Source: Nitratireductor basaltis (GTDB lineage: Bacteria > Pseudomonadota > Alphaproteobacteria > Rhizobiales > Rhizobiaceae). From it: a stretch of DNA of 64,000 nt. The DNA lies in NCBI RefSeq assembly GCF_000733725.1, contig NZ_JMQM01000001.1:434001-498000 (forward strand). The letters are read 5' to 3'. The notes below the pieces were generated by a model. That model was not told the DNA's origin. It saw only the letters and a list, made by a program, of their open reading frames with translations, and made no database searches. How positions within the stretch are numbered: the stretch's first letter is position 1; every line of letters starts with the position of its first letter. Below, piece after piece: positions 50,728 through 58,914 of this stretch. The position numbers and the translations under genes are program-made.

Positions 50728-51822
50728 ATGAGCGAGGACAGCGAGACGATAGCTGCGTCGAATGGCTTTTTCGCCAACCGGTCCCGGCTCCTTCAGTGGT
50801 CAGCGCTCATTCTTCTGTCTTCAATCATCGCCGGTGCCATGATCCTGTGGCGCCTGCCGGCTGCCCTCCTTGTGGGGCCGATGCTCGGAGCAATCGCGCT
50901 TGGCGGGTGGGGCGGGTCAATCCGCTTTCCAAAAACCGCATTCGGCGCCGCGCAGAGCATGGTTGGACTGCTGATCGGGGGCTCCCTTGAAATGTCGGTC
51001 CTGCTGTCCTTCTTCGATATCTGGCCGATTCTCGCCCTTGCCGTCATTGCCACCGTCAGCGCCAGCAGCTTTCTTGGCTGGCTGGTCAGCCGCCTGAAAG
51101 TGCTGCCCGGCTCGACAGCGATTTGGGGGTCGGCACCCGGTGCTGCAACCGCCATGGTGCTGATGGCCGGTGCATTTGGCGCCGATCAGCGGCTCGTCGC
51201 CTTCATGCAATATCTGCGGGTGATCTTTGTCAGCGTCGGCGCAGCGCTTATCGCGCGCATCTGGGTGGACTTTTCAGGCGAAGAGGTGGCGGCAACCAGC
51301 TATTTCCCGGCTTTTGACGGGCTGCCGCTTCTGATAGCCGTGACCATAGGGCTTGCCGGTGCCGCCTTCGGGCGGTTGGTTCGCCTGCCTGCGCCCTATT
51401 TCCTCGGCGCTTTTCTCGCCGGTGCCGTCGCGCATCTGGGTTTCGGCCTGCCCGTCGATCTCCCGCCATGGCTTCTTGGCATCTGCTTTACGGTCATTGG
51501 CTGGAGGATCGGCCTCGAATTCGATCGGGCGCTCCTGCTTGTGGCGTTGAAGGCTCTGCCGCAGATTGTCCTCTCGATCCTGGCGCTCATGGCATTTTGC
51601 GGCGGCGTTGCCTGGTTCCTTCACTGGGAGTGGGGCATTGATCCGCTCACCGCCTATCTCGCCACCAGCCCCGGAGGCATGGATACGGTGGCGGTGATTG
51701 CCGCAGCCTCGCCTGACGTGAACATCTCCCTGATCATGGCAGTGCAGCTTGCACGCTTCCTGTTCGTGCTGCTGCTCGGCCCCGCCATCAGTCGCATGGT
51801 GGCGGGGACGGTGAAAGCCTGA
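50728..51822 (+). CDS. AbrB-family membrane permease/regulator
   Basis: 364 residues with about ten hydrophobic segments arranged as two similar halves. The family word LLVGPMLGAIALGGWG (near residue 50) recurs in variant form as GRLVRLPAPYFLGAFLAGAV, with ATSPGGMDTVAVIAA near the end. This is the AbrB/DUF445-like duplicated membrane family (ammonia monooxygenase-named, misleadingly). Transport function is inferred. ATG 50728 was chosen; the longer frame has no similarity. Confidence 0.83.
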   Translation: MSEDSETIAASNGFFANRSRLLQWSALILLSSIIAGAMILWRLPAALLVGPMLGAIALGGWGGSIRFPKTAFGAAQSMVGLLIGGSLEMSVLLSFFDIWPILALAVIATVSASSFLGWLVSRLKVLPGSTAIWGSAPGAATAMVLMAGAFGADQRLVAFMQYLRVIFVSVGAALIARIWVDFSGEEVAATSYFPAFDGLPLLIAVTIGLAGAAFGRLVRLPAPYFLGAFLAGAVAHLGFGLPVDLPPWLLGICFTVIGWRIGLEFDRALLLVALKALPQIVLSILALMAFCGGVAWFLHWEWGIDPLTAYLATSPGGMDTVAVIAAASPDVNISLIMAVQLARFLFVLLLGPAISRMVAGTVKA

Positions 51823-51829
51823 GCAGCGC

Positions 51830-52243
51830 TCAGTTCCTGCCCATCTCCAGCCCGCCGGCCTTTTCCACCACATCCTGAACTTCAGGCGAGTAGTCATCCA
51901 TCTCCTGGATGCGGCGGACCTCGATGGTCTCGTTGGGGGAGCCGGGGCAGCGTTTGGCCCATTCGATGGCCTCTTCACGCGAGTTCACTTCGATGATCCA
52001 GTAGCCGCCGATCACTTCCTTGGCCTCGGCAAAGGGTCCGTCAGTGACAACGGGGGAGCCGCTGGCAAAGGAGACGCGTGCGCCGGTGGAAGGCGGATGG
52101 AGGCCATTGAGTTCGCGCAGGATGCCAGCCTCTTCCAGTTCCTTGTTATAGGCCATCATGGCCTCGACCGCCTTGGGGTCGAGATCGATTTCGGGGCCTG
52201 CCTTCTCGTATCCGGCGGGTATCATCAACATCATGAAGCGCAT
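51830..52243 (-). CDS. YciI-like (DGPF domain) protein
   Basis: 137 residues. MRFMMLMIPAGYEKAG, VTDGPFAEAKEVIGGYWIIE and SREEAIEWAKRCPG are the DGPF/YCII domain, a ferredoxin-like fold. Such proteins often accompany ECF sigma factors; none is seen here. The biochemical role is not known. It is the downstream neighbour of a serine hydrolase gene on the same strand. Confidence 0.88.
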   Translation of the reverse strand: MRFMMLMIPAGYEKAGPEIDLDPKAVEAMMAYNKELEEAGILRELNGLHPPSTGARVSFASGSPVVTDGPFAEAKEVIGGYWIIEVNSREEAIEWAKRCPGSPNETIEVRRIQEMDDYSPEVQDVVEKAGGLEMGRN

Positions 52244-52327
52244 GTCCGTTCCTTTCGTGTCAGCTCGCTTCGAAAACCAAAGGACGTGCAGCCTACACGC
52301 GATCCGACACGGAAGCCGCAGAAAAGG

Positions 52328-53650
52328 TCACGGCACGGCACGATAGGCATGGGACCAGAAGTCGCGATGCGCTTCCGGGGCGCTCGGCGAAGACATGATC
52401 TGCTGGCTGAAGAAGGCGCCGATCAGCCGCTTTTCCGGATCGACATAGGCGGTTGTACCGTATCCGCCATTCCAGCCGTAGCGTCCAGGTGTCATCCATG
52501 GATGCACGCGGTCAAGCGTGACGCTCACGCCCAGCCCCCAGCTCGCGCCGCCATCTTCCATGAAGAAGGCCGCATGCGGGTCATTGCGATGCTGCGGCTG
52601 AAGCTGATCCCGTGTCATTTCCGCCAGTGAGGCCTCGCTGATCAGCCGCTTTCCCTCATGCACGCCGCCATTCAGCATCAGGCGCTGGAAGGCGAGATAG
52701 TCGTCAATCGTGGTGACAAGCCCACCTGCGCCGGATTCCAGCGGTGGCGGGGCGGCAAAATTTATCCCGCGTTCGGGGCCGTATTTTACCGTTTCGCCGG
52801 TTCCGGCGGCGAAATCGGGACCATATTGCGGTGGCAGGCGGTCCAGCTTTTCGCGGGGCACCCAGAAGCCGGTGTCGACCATGCCGAGCGGCTCGAAAAT
52901 GCGCTCTCGCATCACCTCGCCTAGGGAGCGCCCCTCCGCTCGCTCGATGAGGATACCAGCGACATCCAGGCCGTTATTGTATAAAAAGCGTTCGCCGGGA
53001 TGGGCAGCCAGCGGCAGCTCGCCGAGGCGGGTCATATACTCGTCTGCCGTCAATCTGGGCAGAACCCAGTTCGGTGCAATGCCCGCTTCCTGCATGGCCA
53101 ATTGGATCGGATAGCGCGGCGGAAATTCCATGATGGCGCCAAGACCGAAGGTCATGGTGAGCAAATGGCGCAGCGTTATCGGACGGTGGGCCGGCTGCGT
53201 GTCGTCGAGCTCCCCGTCAATGCTGCGCAGGACACGCGGCTCGGCGAGTTCCGGGAGAAGGTCCTTGACGGGCCCGTCCAGCGAGAGCCTTCCTTCCTCC
53301 ACCAGCATCATGGCCAGCAAGGCCGTGACCGGCTTGGTGATGGAGGCGACGCGGAAGATGGTGTCGCGTGCCATGGGGCGACCCTCGCCCATCTCGAACG
53401 TGCCTGCCGTTGCGACATGCAACTCTCCGTCCTGTTCGATCGCCCAGACTGCGCCCGACATCAGCCGGGCTTCCACATGGCGGTCCATCGCCGCCGCTAG
53501 GTGGCGAAGCACGTCTTCATCAAGGCCGGGTTGTCGCATCTCTGCTCCTGCTGAACTTGCTGCTAGGATTCGGCTGGAGGGGATGGTTGCGAGGAGCGCC
53601 GCAGAGCCGATGAGAAGGCGGCGCCTGTGCATGATCATGGAAGGGGGCAT
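52328..53650 (-). CDS. Serine hydrolase, class C beta-lactamase-like
   Basis: 440 residues. An N-terminal signal with twin Arg (HRRRLLIGSAALLAT) suggests export. The beta-lactamase/DD-peptidase fold has catalytic SITK (S103, K106) in FRVASITKPVTALLAMM, the second motif YNNG in RFLYNNGLDVAGILIE, and a likely third box GWNGGYG near residue 400. Such proteins are usually esterases or peptidases rather than true beta-lactamases. The ATG at 53650 was chosen. It is divergent from an HxlR regulator with a dyad between them. Confidence 0.87.
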   Translation of the reverse strand: MPPSMIMHRRRLLIGSAALLATIPSSRILAASSAGAEMRQPGLDEDVLRHLAAAMDRHVEARLMSGAVWAIEQDGELHVATAGTFEMGEGRPMARDTIFRVASITKPVTALLAMMLVEEGRLSLDGPVKDLLPELAEPRVLRSIDGELDDTQPAHRPITLRHLLTMTFGLGAIMEFPPRYPIQLAMQEAGIAPNWVLPRLTADEYMTRLGELPLAAHPGERFLYNNGLDVAGILIERAEGRSLGEVMRERIFEPLGMVDTGFWVPREKLDRLPPQYGPDFAAGTGETVKYGPERGINFAAPPPLESGAGGLVTTIDDYLAFQRLMLNGGVHEGKRLISEASLAEMTRDQLQPQHRNDPHAAFFMEDGGASWGLGVSVTLDRVHPWMTPGRYGWNGGYGTTAYVDPEKRLIGAFFSQQIMSSPSAPEAHRDFWSHAYRAVP

Positions 53651-53749
53651 GGCGAGCCTCCTTGAAGGAAACTGAGGCTGTTTCTCTGACGGCTCAACAT
53701 CTCGTCCTCCGGTGACCAGACATTCGCGGTTGAAAGAACAGATTGCAGT

Positions 53750-53765
53750 ATGCAACTGGTTGCAT
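53750..53765. promoter_or_regulatory. Candidate HxlR operator between serine hydrolase and hxlR genes
   Basis: ATGCAAC-TG-GTTGCAT is a perfect 7-2-7 inverted repeat in the divergent intergenic space, 46 bases before the HxlR start. Confidence 0.5.
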
Positions 53766-53811
53766 CTTGATATTAGTTATCCTATTTTGCAAGCTGTTTC
53801 TGGAGGTGCTT

Positions 53812-54360
53812 GTGAACCAAACTGCGAAGGGCGGCTTAAACCGCCGCTCAGGCTGCCCGATCAATCTCACGCTGGAGGTGCTCGGCGACAAATGGAGCCT
53901 GATCGTGCTGCGAGACATGATGTTCGGCAACCGCCGTCACTTTCGCGAGCTGCTGACGAATTCGCAGGAGGGCATTGCTTCCAACATTCTGTCCGACAGG
54001 CTGCGCCGGCTTGCCGCTGAAGGCGTTATTACGCGCGAAGGAGATGCAAGCCACAAGCAGAAGGCAATCTACAGCCTGACCGAGATGGGCATTCAGCTCG
54101 TCCCCGTCTTCGCGATGGTCGGAGATTGGGGCAGCCGCTGGCTGCCGGTGACGGAAGAGCTTTCCATCCGAGCGACGATACTTTCCGAAGGTGGGCCGGA
54201 GCTCTGGGAGGCTTTCATGGAGGATCTCCGCGGCGAGCATCTTGGTAAAGAGATGCCGGATCGGAAGGGGCCTTCAGTGCGCGAACAGCTTCAGGTCGCC
54301 TATGAGCGAGTGGTTGCCGCCAAATCCGATCCGGAAGCGCCGGTGTCCAGCGCTTCGTGA
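53812..54360 (+). CDS. HxlR-family transcriptional regulator
   Basis: 182 residues from GTG 53812, preceded by TGGAGG. The winged HTH spans residues ~15-110 with GCPINLTLEVLGDKWSLIVL, HFRELLTNSQEGIASNILSDRL and RRLAAEGVITR. A C-terminal helical tail of about 70 residues is longer than usual. A conserved Cys (near residue 16) sits at the family's sensor position. It probably represses itself and the divergent serine hydrolase. Confidence 0.87.
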   Translation: MNQTAKGGLNRRSGCPINLTLEVLGDKWSLIVLRDMMFGNRRHFRELLTNSQEGIASNILSDRLRRLAAEGVITREGDASHKQKAIYSLTEMGIQLVPVFAMVGDWGSRWLPVTEELSIRATILSEGGPELWEAFMEDLRGEHLGKEMPDRKGPSVREQLQVAYERVVAAKSDPEAPVSSAS

Positions 54361-54665
54361 ATCGCGTCAATGGCTTGCCGGCGAATGCTCCCACGCAGAA
54401 TCATGATCCTGCAGAGCCATTGCCTGAGGTTGGTCGGCTGCTCGGTATCTCCTTTGGAACGCGCTCTAGACTCCTGAAGGGCGGTTCCCAGCCCCAGGCG
54501 TGACAGTCGCTTCGCCCTCCCAAATCAGCGCTCAAGGGGGGCGGTGCGGTTGTTGCTCGCGCTCATTTGTTTCGCGGTTCGGGTATTAGTTGTTCGATTG
54601 GTTGCATGTCGCGGGCGTGTCATTCGCGCTTGCACGTTCAATCCCGCTCGGCTATCAAGCTGGCC

Positions 54666-54785
54666 ATGTCCAGGAAAGAACGCAAGAAACTGTCCAGCCC
54701 CGTCGCCTTTTTCGGCGCGACGGCGCGTGCGTTCAACTCCAGCCTCCTTCTACTCGGCCTTATCGGCGATCGCCGGGTCCGCTGA
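54666..54785 (+). CDS. leuL: Candidate leu leader peptide
   Basis: 39 codons from ATG 54666, ending in SSLLLLGLIGDRRVR. Four consecutive Leu codons plus one more and an Ile are placed just before alternative RNA structures and 123 bases before leuA. This is the classical layout of transcription attenuation by leucine supply. The basic N-terminal half (MSRKERKK) is unusual for a leader peptide, so the true start may be internal. Confidence 0.75.
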   Translation: MSRKERKKLSSPVAFFGATARAFNSSLLLLGLIGDRRVR

Positions 54786-54816
54786 AGGGGCGCCTGGCGA
54801 TCGACATCGCCGCGCC
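54767..54816 (+). promoter_or_regulatory. leuA attenuator structures
   Basis: CGATCGCC (54767-54774) can pair with GGCGATCG (54796-54803) as antiterminator. The competing hairpin joins GGCGC (54789-54793) with GCGCC (54812-54816) and GGCGAT (54796-54801) with ATCGCC (54806-54811). The T tract after it is weak (CTCCTTCT), so the terminator may be inefficient. Confidence 0.65.
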
Positions 54817-54908
54817 TGGTACAGCTCCTTCTGCCTCAAAATCCGTATGCAAGCCTTGACAGGCGGCAGCTCGCATTGAACCAAATAGCGGCCCGCCGGG
54901 AGTAGAAA

Positions 54909-56621
54909 ATGGACGCCAAGATCAACAGCCAGATCGCCAATGCCGGACCGAAGGGCATGGGCGATGCTGCCGTGAAATATCAAGCCTATCCGCAAGTCGA
55001 CATTCCTGACCGAACCTGGCCATCCAAGCGCATCGAAAAAGCACCGATCTGGTGTTCGGTCGATCTCCGTGACGGCAACCAGGCGCTGATCGATCCGATG
55101 GGGCAGGAGCGCAAGGCGCGCATGTTCCAGTTGCTGCTCGACATGGGCTTCAAGGAAATAGAGATCGGTTTTCCCTCCGCCTCGCAGACGGATTTCGATT
55201 TCGCCCGCTGGTGCATCGAGCAGGGGGGCGTGCCGGATGACGTATCGCTCCAGGTCCTGGTGCAGTGCCGGCCCGAACTGATCACGCGCACCTTCGAGGC
55301 GCTGGAAGGTGCAAAGCGCCCGATCGTCCACTTCTACAATTCCACGAGCGAATTGCAGCGTCGCGTGGTCTTCGGCAAGGATGTCGCCGGCATCAAGCAG
55401 ATCGCGACCGATGCGGCCAAGATGATCACCGACATGGCCGCCAAGGCGGGCGGTGGCTATCGCTTTGAATATTCGCCGGAAAGTTTCACCGGAACCGAGC
55501 TGGAAGTGGCGCTCGAGATCTGCAACGCGGTCATCGAGATCGTGCAGCCGACGCCTGACAACAAGCTGATCATCAACCTGCCCTCCACGGTGGAGATGTC
55601 GACGCCCAACATCCATGCCGACCAGATCGAGTGGATGTGCCGCAATCTCGACAATCGCGAGAACCTGATCGTCTCGCTGCATCCGCACAATGACCGTGGA
55701 ACCGGCATCGCCGCCACTGAGCTCGGCTTGATGGCGGGTGCGGACCGTGTCGAAGGCACCTTGTTTGGAAATGGCGAGCGCACCGGCAATGTCGATCTCG
55801 TGACGCTGGCGCTCAACATGTATACGCAGGGCGTCGATCCAATGCTGGACTGCCGTGACATCAATCGCATGAAGGATGTCTACGAATACTGCAACCAGCT
55901 CGTCATCCCTGAGCGCCACCCTTATGTCGGCGAACTGGTCTACACGGCATTCTCCGGCTCGCATCAGGACGCGATCAATAAGGGCATGAAGGCGATCAGG
56001 GCAGCCAACAAGCCGCTTTGGGAAGTGCCCTATCTGCCGATCGACCCGCAGGATGTGGGTCGCTCCTATGAAGCGATCATCCGCATCAATTCCCAGTCGG
56101 GCAAGGGCGGCATCGCCTATGTGCTGCAGGCCGATTACGGCCTGAACCTGCCGCGCAATCTGCAGGTGGAATTCCGCGAGGACATCCAGGACATCACCGA
56201 CCGCGAAGGCAAGGAACTGCCCGCCTCGCGCATCCACGAACGCTTCCAGGAGCTCTATGTCGAGCAGCCCGGTGCGCGGCTGAAATTTGTCGATCACCAG
56301 ACCTTCCCCGATGATTCCGCCAAGGGACGCCGTGTGGTGGAAGCGACCATCACGGATGGCGGAGTGGAAAAGACGATCACCGGCTCGGGTACGGGCCCAG
56401 TCGATGGCTTCATCGATGCGCTTTCCAAGCATATCGGCATTGACATGACCGTGCTGAACTATTCCGAGCACTCGTTGCAGCAGGGCTCGAATGCGGCAGC
56501 AGTCTGCTACATGGAAGTCGAGCATCCCGCGGGCAAACTGTTCGGGGTTGGAATCAACCACAATATCGTGACGGCCTCGCTGGAGGCTGTGGTTTCGGCA
56601 GCAAACAGGATCCTTTCGTGA
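54909..56621 (+). CDS. leuA: 2-isopropylmalate synthase
   Basis: 570 residues, the long (type 2) LeuA form. The catalytic barrel has SVDLRDGNQALIDPMGQERK, EIEIGFPSASQTDFDF, the metal-site His pair in SLHPHNDRGTGIAATELG and LFGNGERTGNVDLVTLALN. The C-terminal regulatory domain after residue ~430 binds leucine for feedback inhibition. It condenses 2-ketoisovalerate and acetyl-CoA, the first leucine-specific step. A Leu-rich leader peptide precedes it, and an alpha/beta hydrolase gene overlaps its stop (GTGA). Confidence 0.97.
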   Translation: MDAKINSQIANAGPKGMGDAAVKYQAYPQVDIPDRTWPSKRIEKAPIWCSVDLRDGNQALIDPMGQERKARMFQLLLDMGFKEIEIGFPSASQTDFDFARWCIEQGGVPDDVSLQVLVQCRPELITRTFEALEGAKRPIVHFYNSTSELQRRVVFGKDVAGIKQIATDAAKMITDMAAKAGGGYRFEYSPESFTGTELEVALEICNAVIEIVQPTPDNKLIINLPSTVEMSTPNIHADQIEWMCRNLDNRENLIVSLHPHNDRGTGIAATELGLMAGADRVEGTLFGNGERTGNVDLVTLALNMYTQGVDPMLDCRDINRMKDVYEYCNQLVIPERHPYVGELVYTAFSGSHQDAINKGMKAIRAANKPLWEVPYLPIDPQDVGRSYEAIIRINSQSGKGGIAYVLQADYGLNLPRNLQVEFREDIQDITDREGKELPASRIHERFQELYVEQPGARLKFVDHQTFPDDSAKGRRVVEATITDGGVEKTITGSGTGPVDGFIDALSKHIGIDMTVLNYSEHSLQQGSNAAAVCYMEVEHPAGKLFGVGINHNIVTASLEAVVSAANRILS

Positions 56622-57376
56622 CGACAGGCCTCTTCGTCGAAGACAGCGGCGAGGGGGCCATCCCCCTCGTTCTCCTTCATGGGTTTGGCGGCAGCCATCT
56701 GGACTGGCGCGAGGTGCAGCAGGCGCTGGGCGAGTTCGTCCGGTGCCTTTCCTATGACCTGCCGGGTCATGGCGGCTCGCTTGACTATCCGGATGCCGGA
56801 CCGGCCGCGACGGCGGCCCGCGCCGTACTCGATGATCTGCAAGCGCGCGGCATCAGTCGCGTGCACGTCGCGGGCCACTCCTTCGGGGGCGCAGTGGCCG
56901 TTCTCATGGCGTTGACGAAGCCCGAAAGCGTCGCCTCGCTCACTCTGTTGGCACCGGGTGGCTTCGGGGAGGAAATCAATTCCGCACTTCTGGCAGAGTT
57001 TGCCGCTGCCGATGATGAAGCCGCGCTGGGGCGCTGTCTGCGCCTCATGTCAGGCTTCGAGGCAGAACTGCCTGATCAGTTGGTGAAGGCTGCCAGCGCT
57101 TTGCGCCAGAAGCCGGGTCAGGCGGAAAAGCTGCGTGAGATCGCGTCTGTTCTCTCGAAGGACGGCAAGCAAGGGCGACTGCCGCCGCACAAACTATCCA
57201 GCCTTGACCTGCCGGTGCGCGTTGTCTGGGGTGATCTCGATACGGTCCTGCCCGTCCGCCATCTCGACAACGTGCCCCCGCATTTTGCCGTGCATCGCTA
57301 TCGCACGCTCGGCCACATGCTTCCGCATGAGGCTCCGGCCGAAATGGCGCGCATCCTGCGCTACAGCATGGGTTGA
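56618..57376 (+). CDS. Alpha/beta hydrolase
   Basis: 252 residues starting at GTG 56618 inside the leuA stop. LLHGFGGSHLDWREVQ holds the oxyanion region, nucleophile Ser88 sits in VAGHSFGGAVA, Asp in VWGDLDTVLP, and His in RTLGHMLPHEAP. It resembles the acetoin-dehydrogenase-E2-like (AcoC) or MhpC hydrolases by pattern. The natural substrate is unknown. Coupling to leuA suggests shared expression but not necessarily shared pathway. Confidence 0.87.
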   Translation: MTTGLFVEDSGEGAIPLVLLHGFGGSHLDWREVQQALGEFVRCLSYDLPGHGGSLDYPDAGPAATAARAVLDDLQARGISRVHVAGHSFGGAVAVLMALTKPESVASLTLLAPGGFGEEINSALLAEFAAADDEAALGRCLRLMSGFEAELPDQLVKAASALRQKPGQAEKLREIASVLSKDGKQGRLPPHKLSSLDLPVRVVWGDLDTVLPVRHLDNVPPHFAVHRYRTLGHMLPHEAPAEMARILRYSMG

Positions 57377-57455
57377 GAGGTTACGTCTCGCTTCAATCAG
57401 GTTCCGGAGTGGACGAATCCGGAACAAAGCAAGGTGCTTTCCACGTTTAGGCATG

Positions 57456-57470
57456 TTAACAATGGGTTAA
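57456..57470 (+). promoter_or_regulatory. Canonical CtrA box before the 57,497 gene
   Basis: TTAA-CAATGGG-TTAA matches TTAA-N7-TTAA exactly and runs into a second half-site, TTAACCA. It lies 26 bases before the ATG of an unknown membrane protein, close enough to overlap its promoter and either activate or block it. Confidence 0.65.
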
Positions 57471-57496
57471 CCAATGCCTTTGGCTGGAGAGTTGTA

Positions 57497-58111
57497 ATGA
57501 GTGAAGCCGAGCAGAATATCGGTCCGCATGATAATGTGCGCCGCCTGTCGGATGCCATCCGCGACATGAAGAATGCTGCTGCCGATCGCGAGGACGTGGT
57601 CGTCGACATGCGCGAGGCAAGTCGCACCCGGCTTGAACTGCTCGCACAGGAGTTGCAGCCGGTATTTGCGGAAGTGCCCGATGATGTGCCGCTGTTCGAT
57701 TTTTCCATATCCAATGGCGAAAATCCGCGTCTTTGGATCGATGCAGTGGCTCATGTGACAATGGGGCGCGACCGGCGAACCTATCGCTTCTTGCGCGATA
57801 CGCGTATGGGACGTGTCGTTCTGGCCGAATCGACCCATGCCGGCGAGGTTGCGGACAAGGTCACGCGCTATATTGCCGAACGCATGGTGGAACGTGAACG
57901 CATGATCGAAGGCGATGTGGAAGACCTGCCGCGGCATCTGAGCGACGGTGAGACGGAAGAGCAGATGGCTGCGCGACGCCTGCGTGCAAGGAAAAGCCGC
58001 AGGCGGGGTCTTCTGACCGGTTTCCTGTTGGTGCTGCTTGGCGCCGTGACCGGTGCGGTCGTGATGGGTTACGTGCTTTCAGAGCAGGTGCCGGGGCTGT
58101 CCTTGTTTTAG
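57497..58111 (+). CDS. Unknown C-terminally membrane-anchored protein, possibly CtrA-controlled
   Basis: 204 residues. A soluble N-terminal region (1-165) contains DNVRRLSDAIRDMKNAAADRED, a compact central part (FDFSISNGENPRLWIDAVAH, GRDRRTYRFLRDTRMGRVVL) and a charged stretch. One C-terminal helix (GLLTGFLLVLLGAVTGAVVMG) then leaves about ten residues at the end. The tail-anchored layout suggests a cytoplasmic protein held at the inner membrane. I do not recognise the family. The ATG at 57497 is preceded by GGAG, and a canonical CtrA box lies just upstream. Confidence 0.75.
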   Translation: MSEAEQNIGPHDNVRRLSDAIRDMKNAAADREDVVVDMREASRTRLELLAQELQPVFAEVPDDVPLFDFSISNGENPRLWIDAVAHVTMGRDRRTYRFLRDTRMGRVVLAESTHAGEVADKVTRYIAERMVERERMIEGDVEDLPRHLSDGETEEQMAARRLRARKSRRRGLLTGFLLVLLGAVTGAVVMGYVLSEQVPGLSLF

Positions 58112-58326
58112 TTGGGTCATACACCCACAGGTAGTTTTTTTGATTGGCTCTTTTGAACCGAAGTAGTCGCTTAAAATTGCATTTTATTCCAACTCCACGA
58201 GTACGCTATTCTGTTTATCAAGGGGTGAGCCAAAGCTGGTCAGGCTTTTTTAACGGCCTGGGAAGCATATTGTTTATACCCGCAAGGGTAGTATTTTCAT
58301 GAAGTTCATTTCGAGAGTTGCCAATT

Positions 58327-58590
58327 ATGAAAGCTTTGAGCATCACCGCAGCACTATTCATGTTCTGCGGCACCATCCTTGTCTTTTGCAGCACCTATTT
58401 CGATCTCATCACGATAAGGCCTGACGGCAGCATAAACGATCGACTCACCGCATTCCTGTTTGCCGGTGGATTGAACATGTTTGCTCTGGGTGCGCTGACG
58501 GCGCTTGCACTCATCTGTCTGCAGTTGAAAATCCTTCTGCAGGCCGAATATGCGAGAAAAACGCGCGCAGATCTCCCAACGTCAACCTGA
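58327..58590 (+). CDS. Small membrane protein of unknown function
   Basis: 87 residues with two membrane helices (SITAALFMFCGTILVFCS and MFALGALTALALICLQLKI) joined by a polar loop and a basic C-terminal tail. No family recognised. It starts at ATG 58327 with a weak ribosome site. A similar-sized two-helix protein follows at 58693. Confidence 0.6.
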   Translation: MKALSITAALFMFCGTILVFCSTYFDLITIRPDGSINDRLTAFLFAGGLNMFALGALTALALICLQLKILLQAEYARKTRADLPTST

Positions 58591-58692
58591 TCCCAAAAAA
58601 GAGATATCGCTGGAACAGGAACCCGCCACATGCGTCGCGGGAGCGGTTCCAATTCTGTTCTGCATCAAAATTGGTTAGAAGCGCACTTTGCC

Positions 58693-58914
58693 ATGAAAAT
58701 TCTTATCTTCAACGCCATCTTCTTTCTTGTGCTCGGCATTGTGTTTCTCATCGCGGTTATGCTGATAGGCAGCGAAATTGACAGTGACAATGTTCTGCGC
58801 GAGCCCATTCTGCTGATGGAGTTGACCGTTCTCTCCTTCATTGCTGCGGTCTTTTGGGCGTTCCTGGCGGTCGCGACCCGGCTCGTCAGATATGTGCGCG
58901 GCTCGCACCACTAA
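58693..58914 (+). CDS. Small membrane protein of unknown function
   Basis: 73 residues, two membrane helices (IFFLVLGIVFLIAVMLI and LSFIAAVFWAFLAVATRL) separated by an acidic loop. Its size and layout resemble the preceding small gene, so the two may act together. The stop overlaps the end of the convergent phosphoesterase gene by four bases. Confidence 0.6.
   Translation: MKILIFNAIFFLVLGIVFLIAVMLIGSEIDSDNVLREPILLMELTVLSFIAAVFWAFLAVATRLVRYVRGSHH

Noticed and set aside
54544-54879. Alternative Leu/Val-rich frame (GTG 54544) as the leu leader peptide
   Set aside because: It is long, does not end at the pairing segments, and its branched residues are scattered. The frame ending at 54785 places a run of Leu codons directly before the alternative hairpins.
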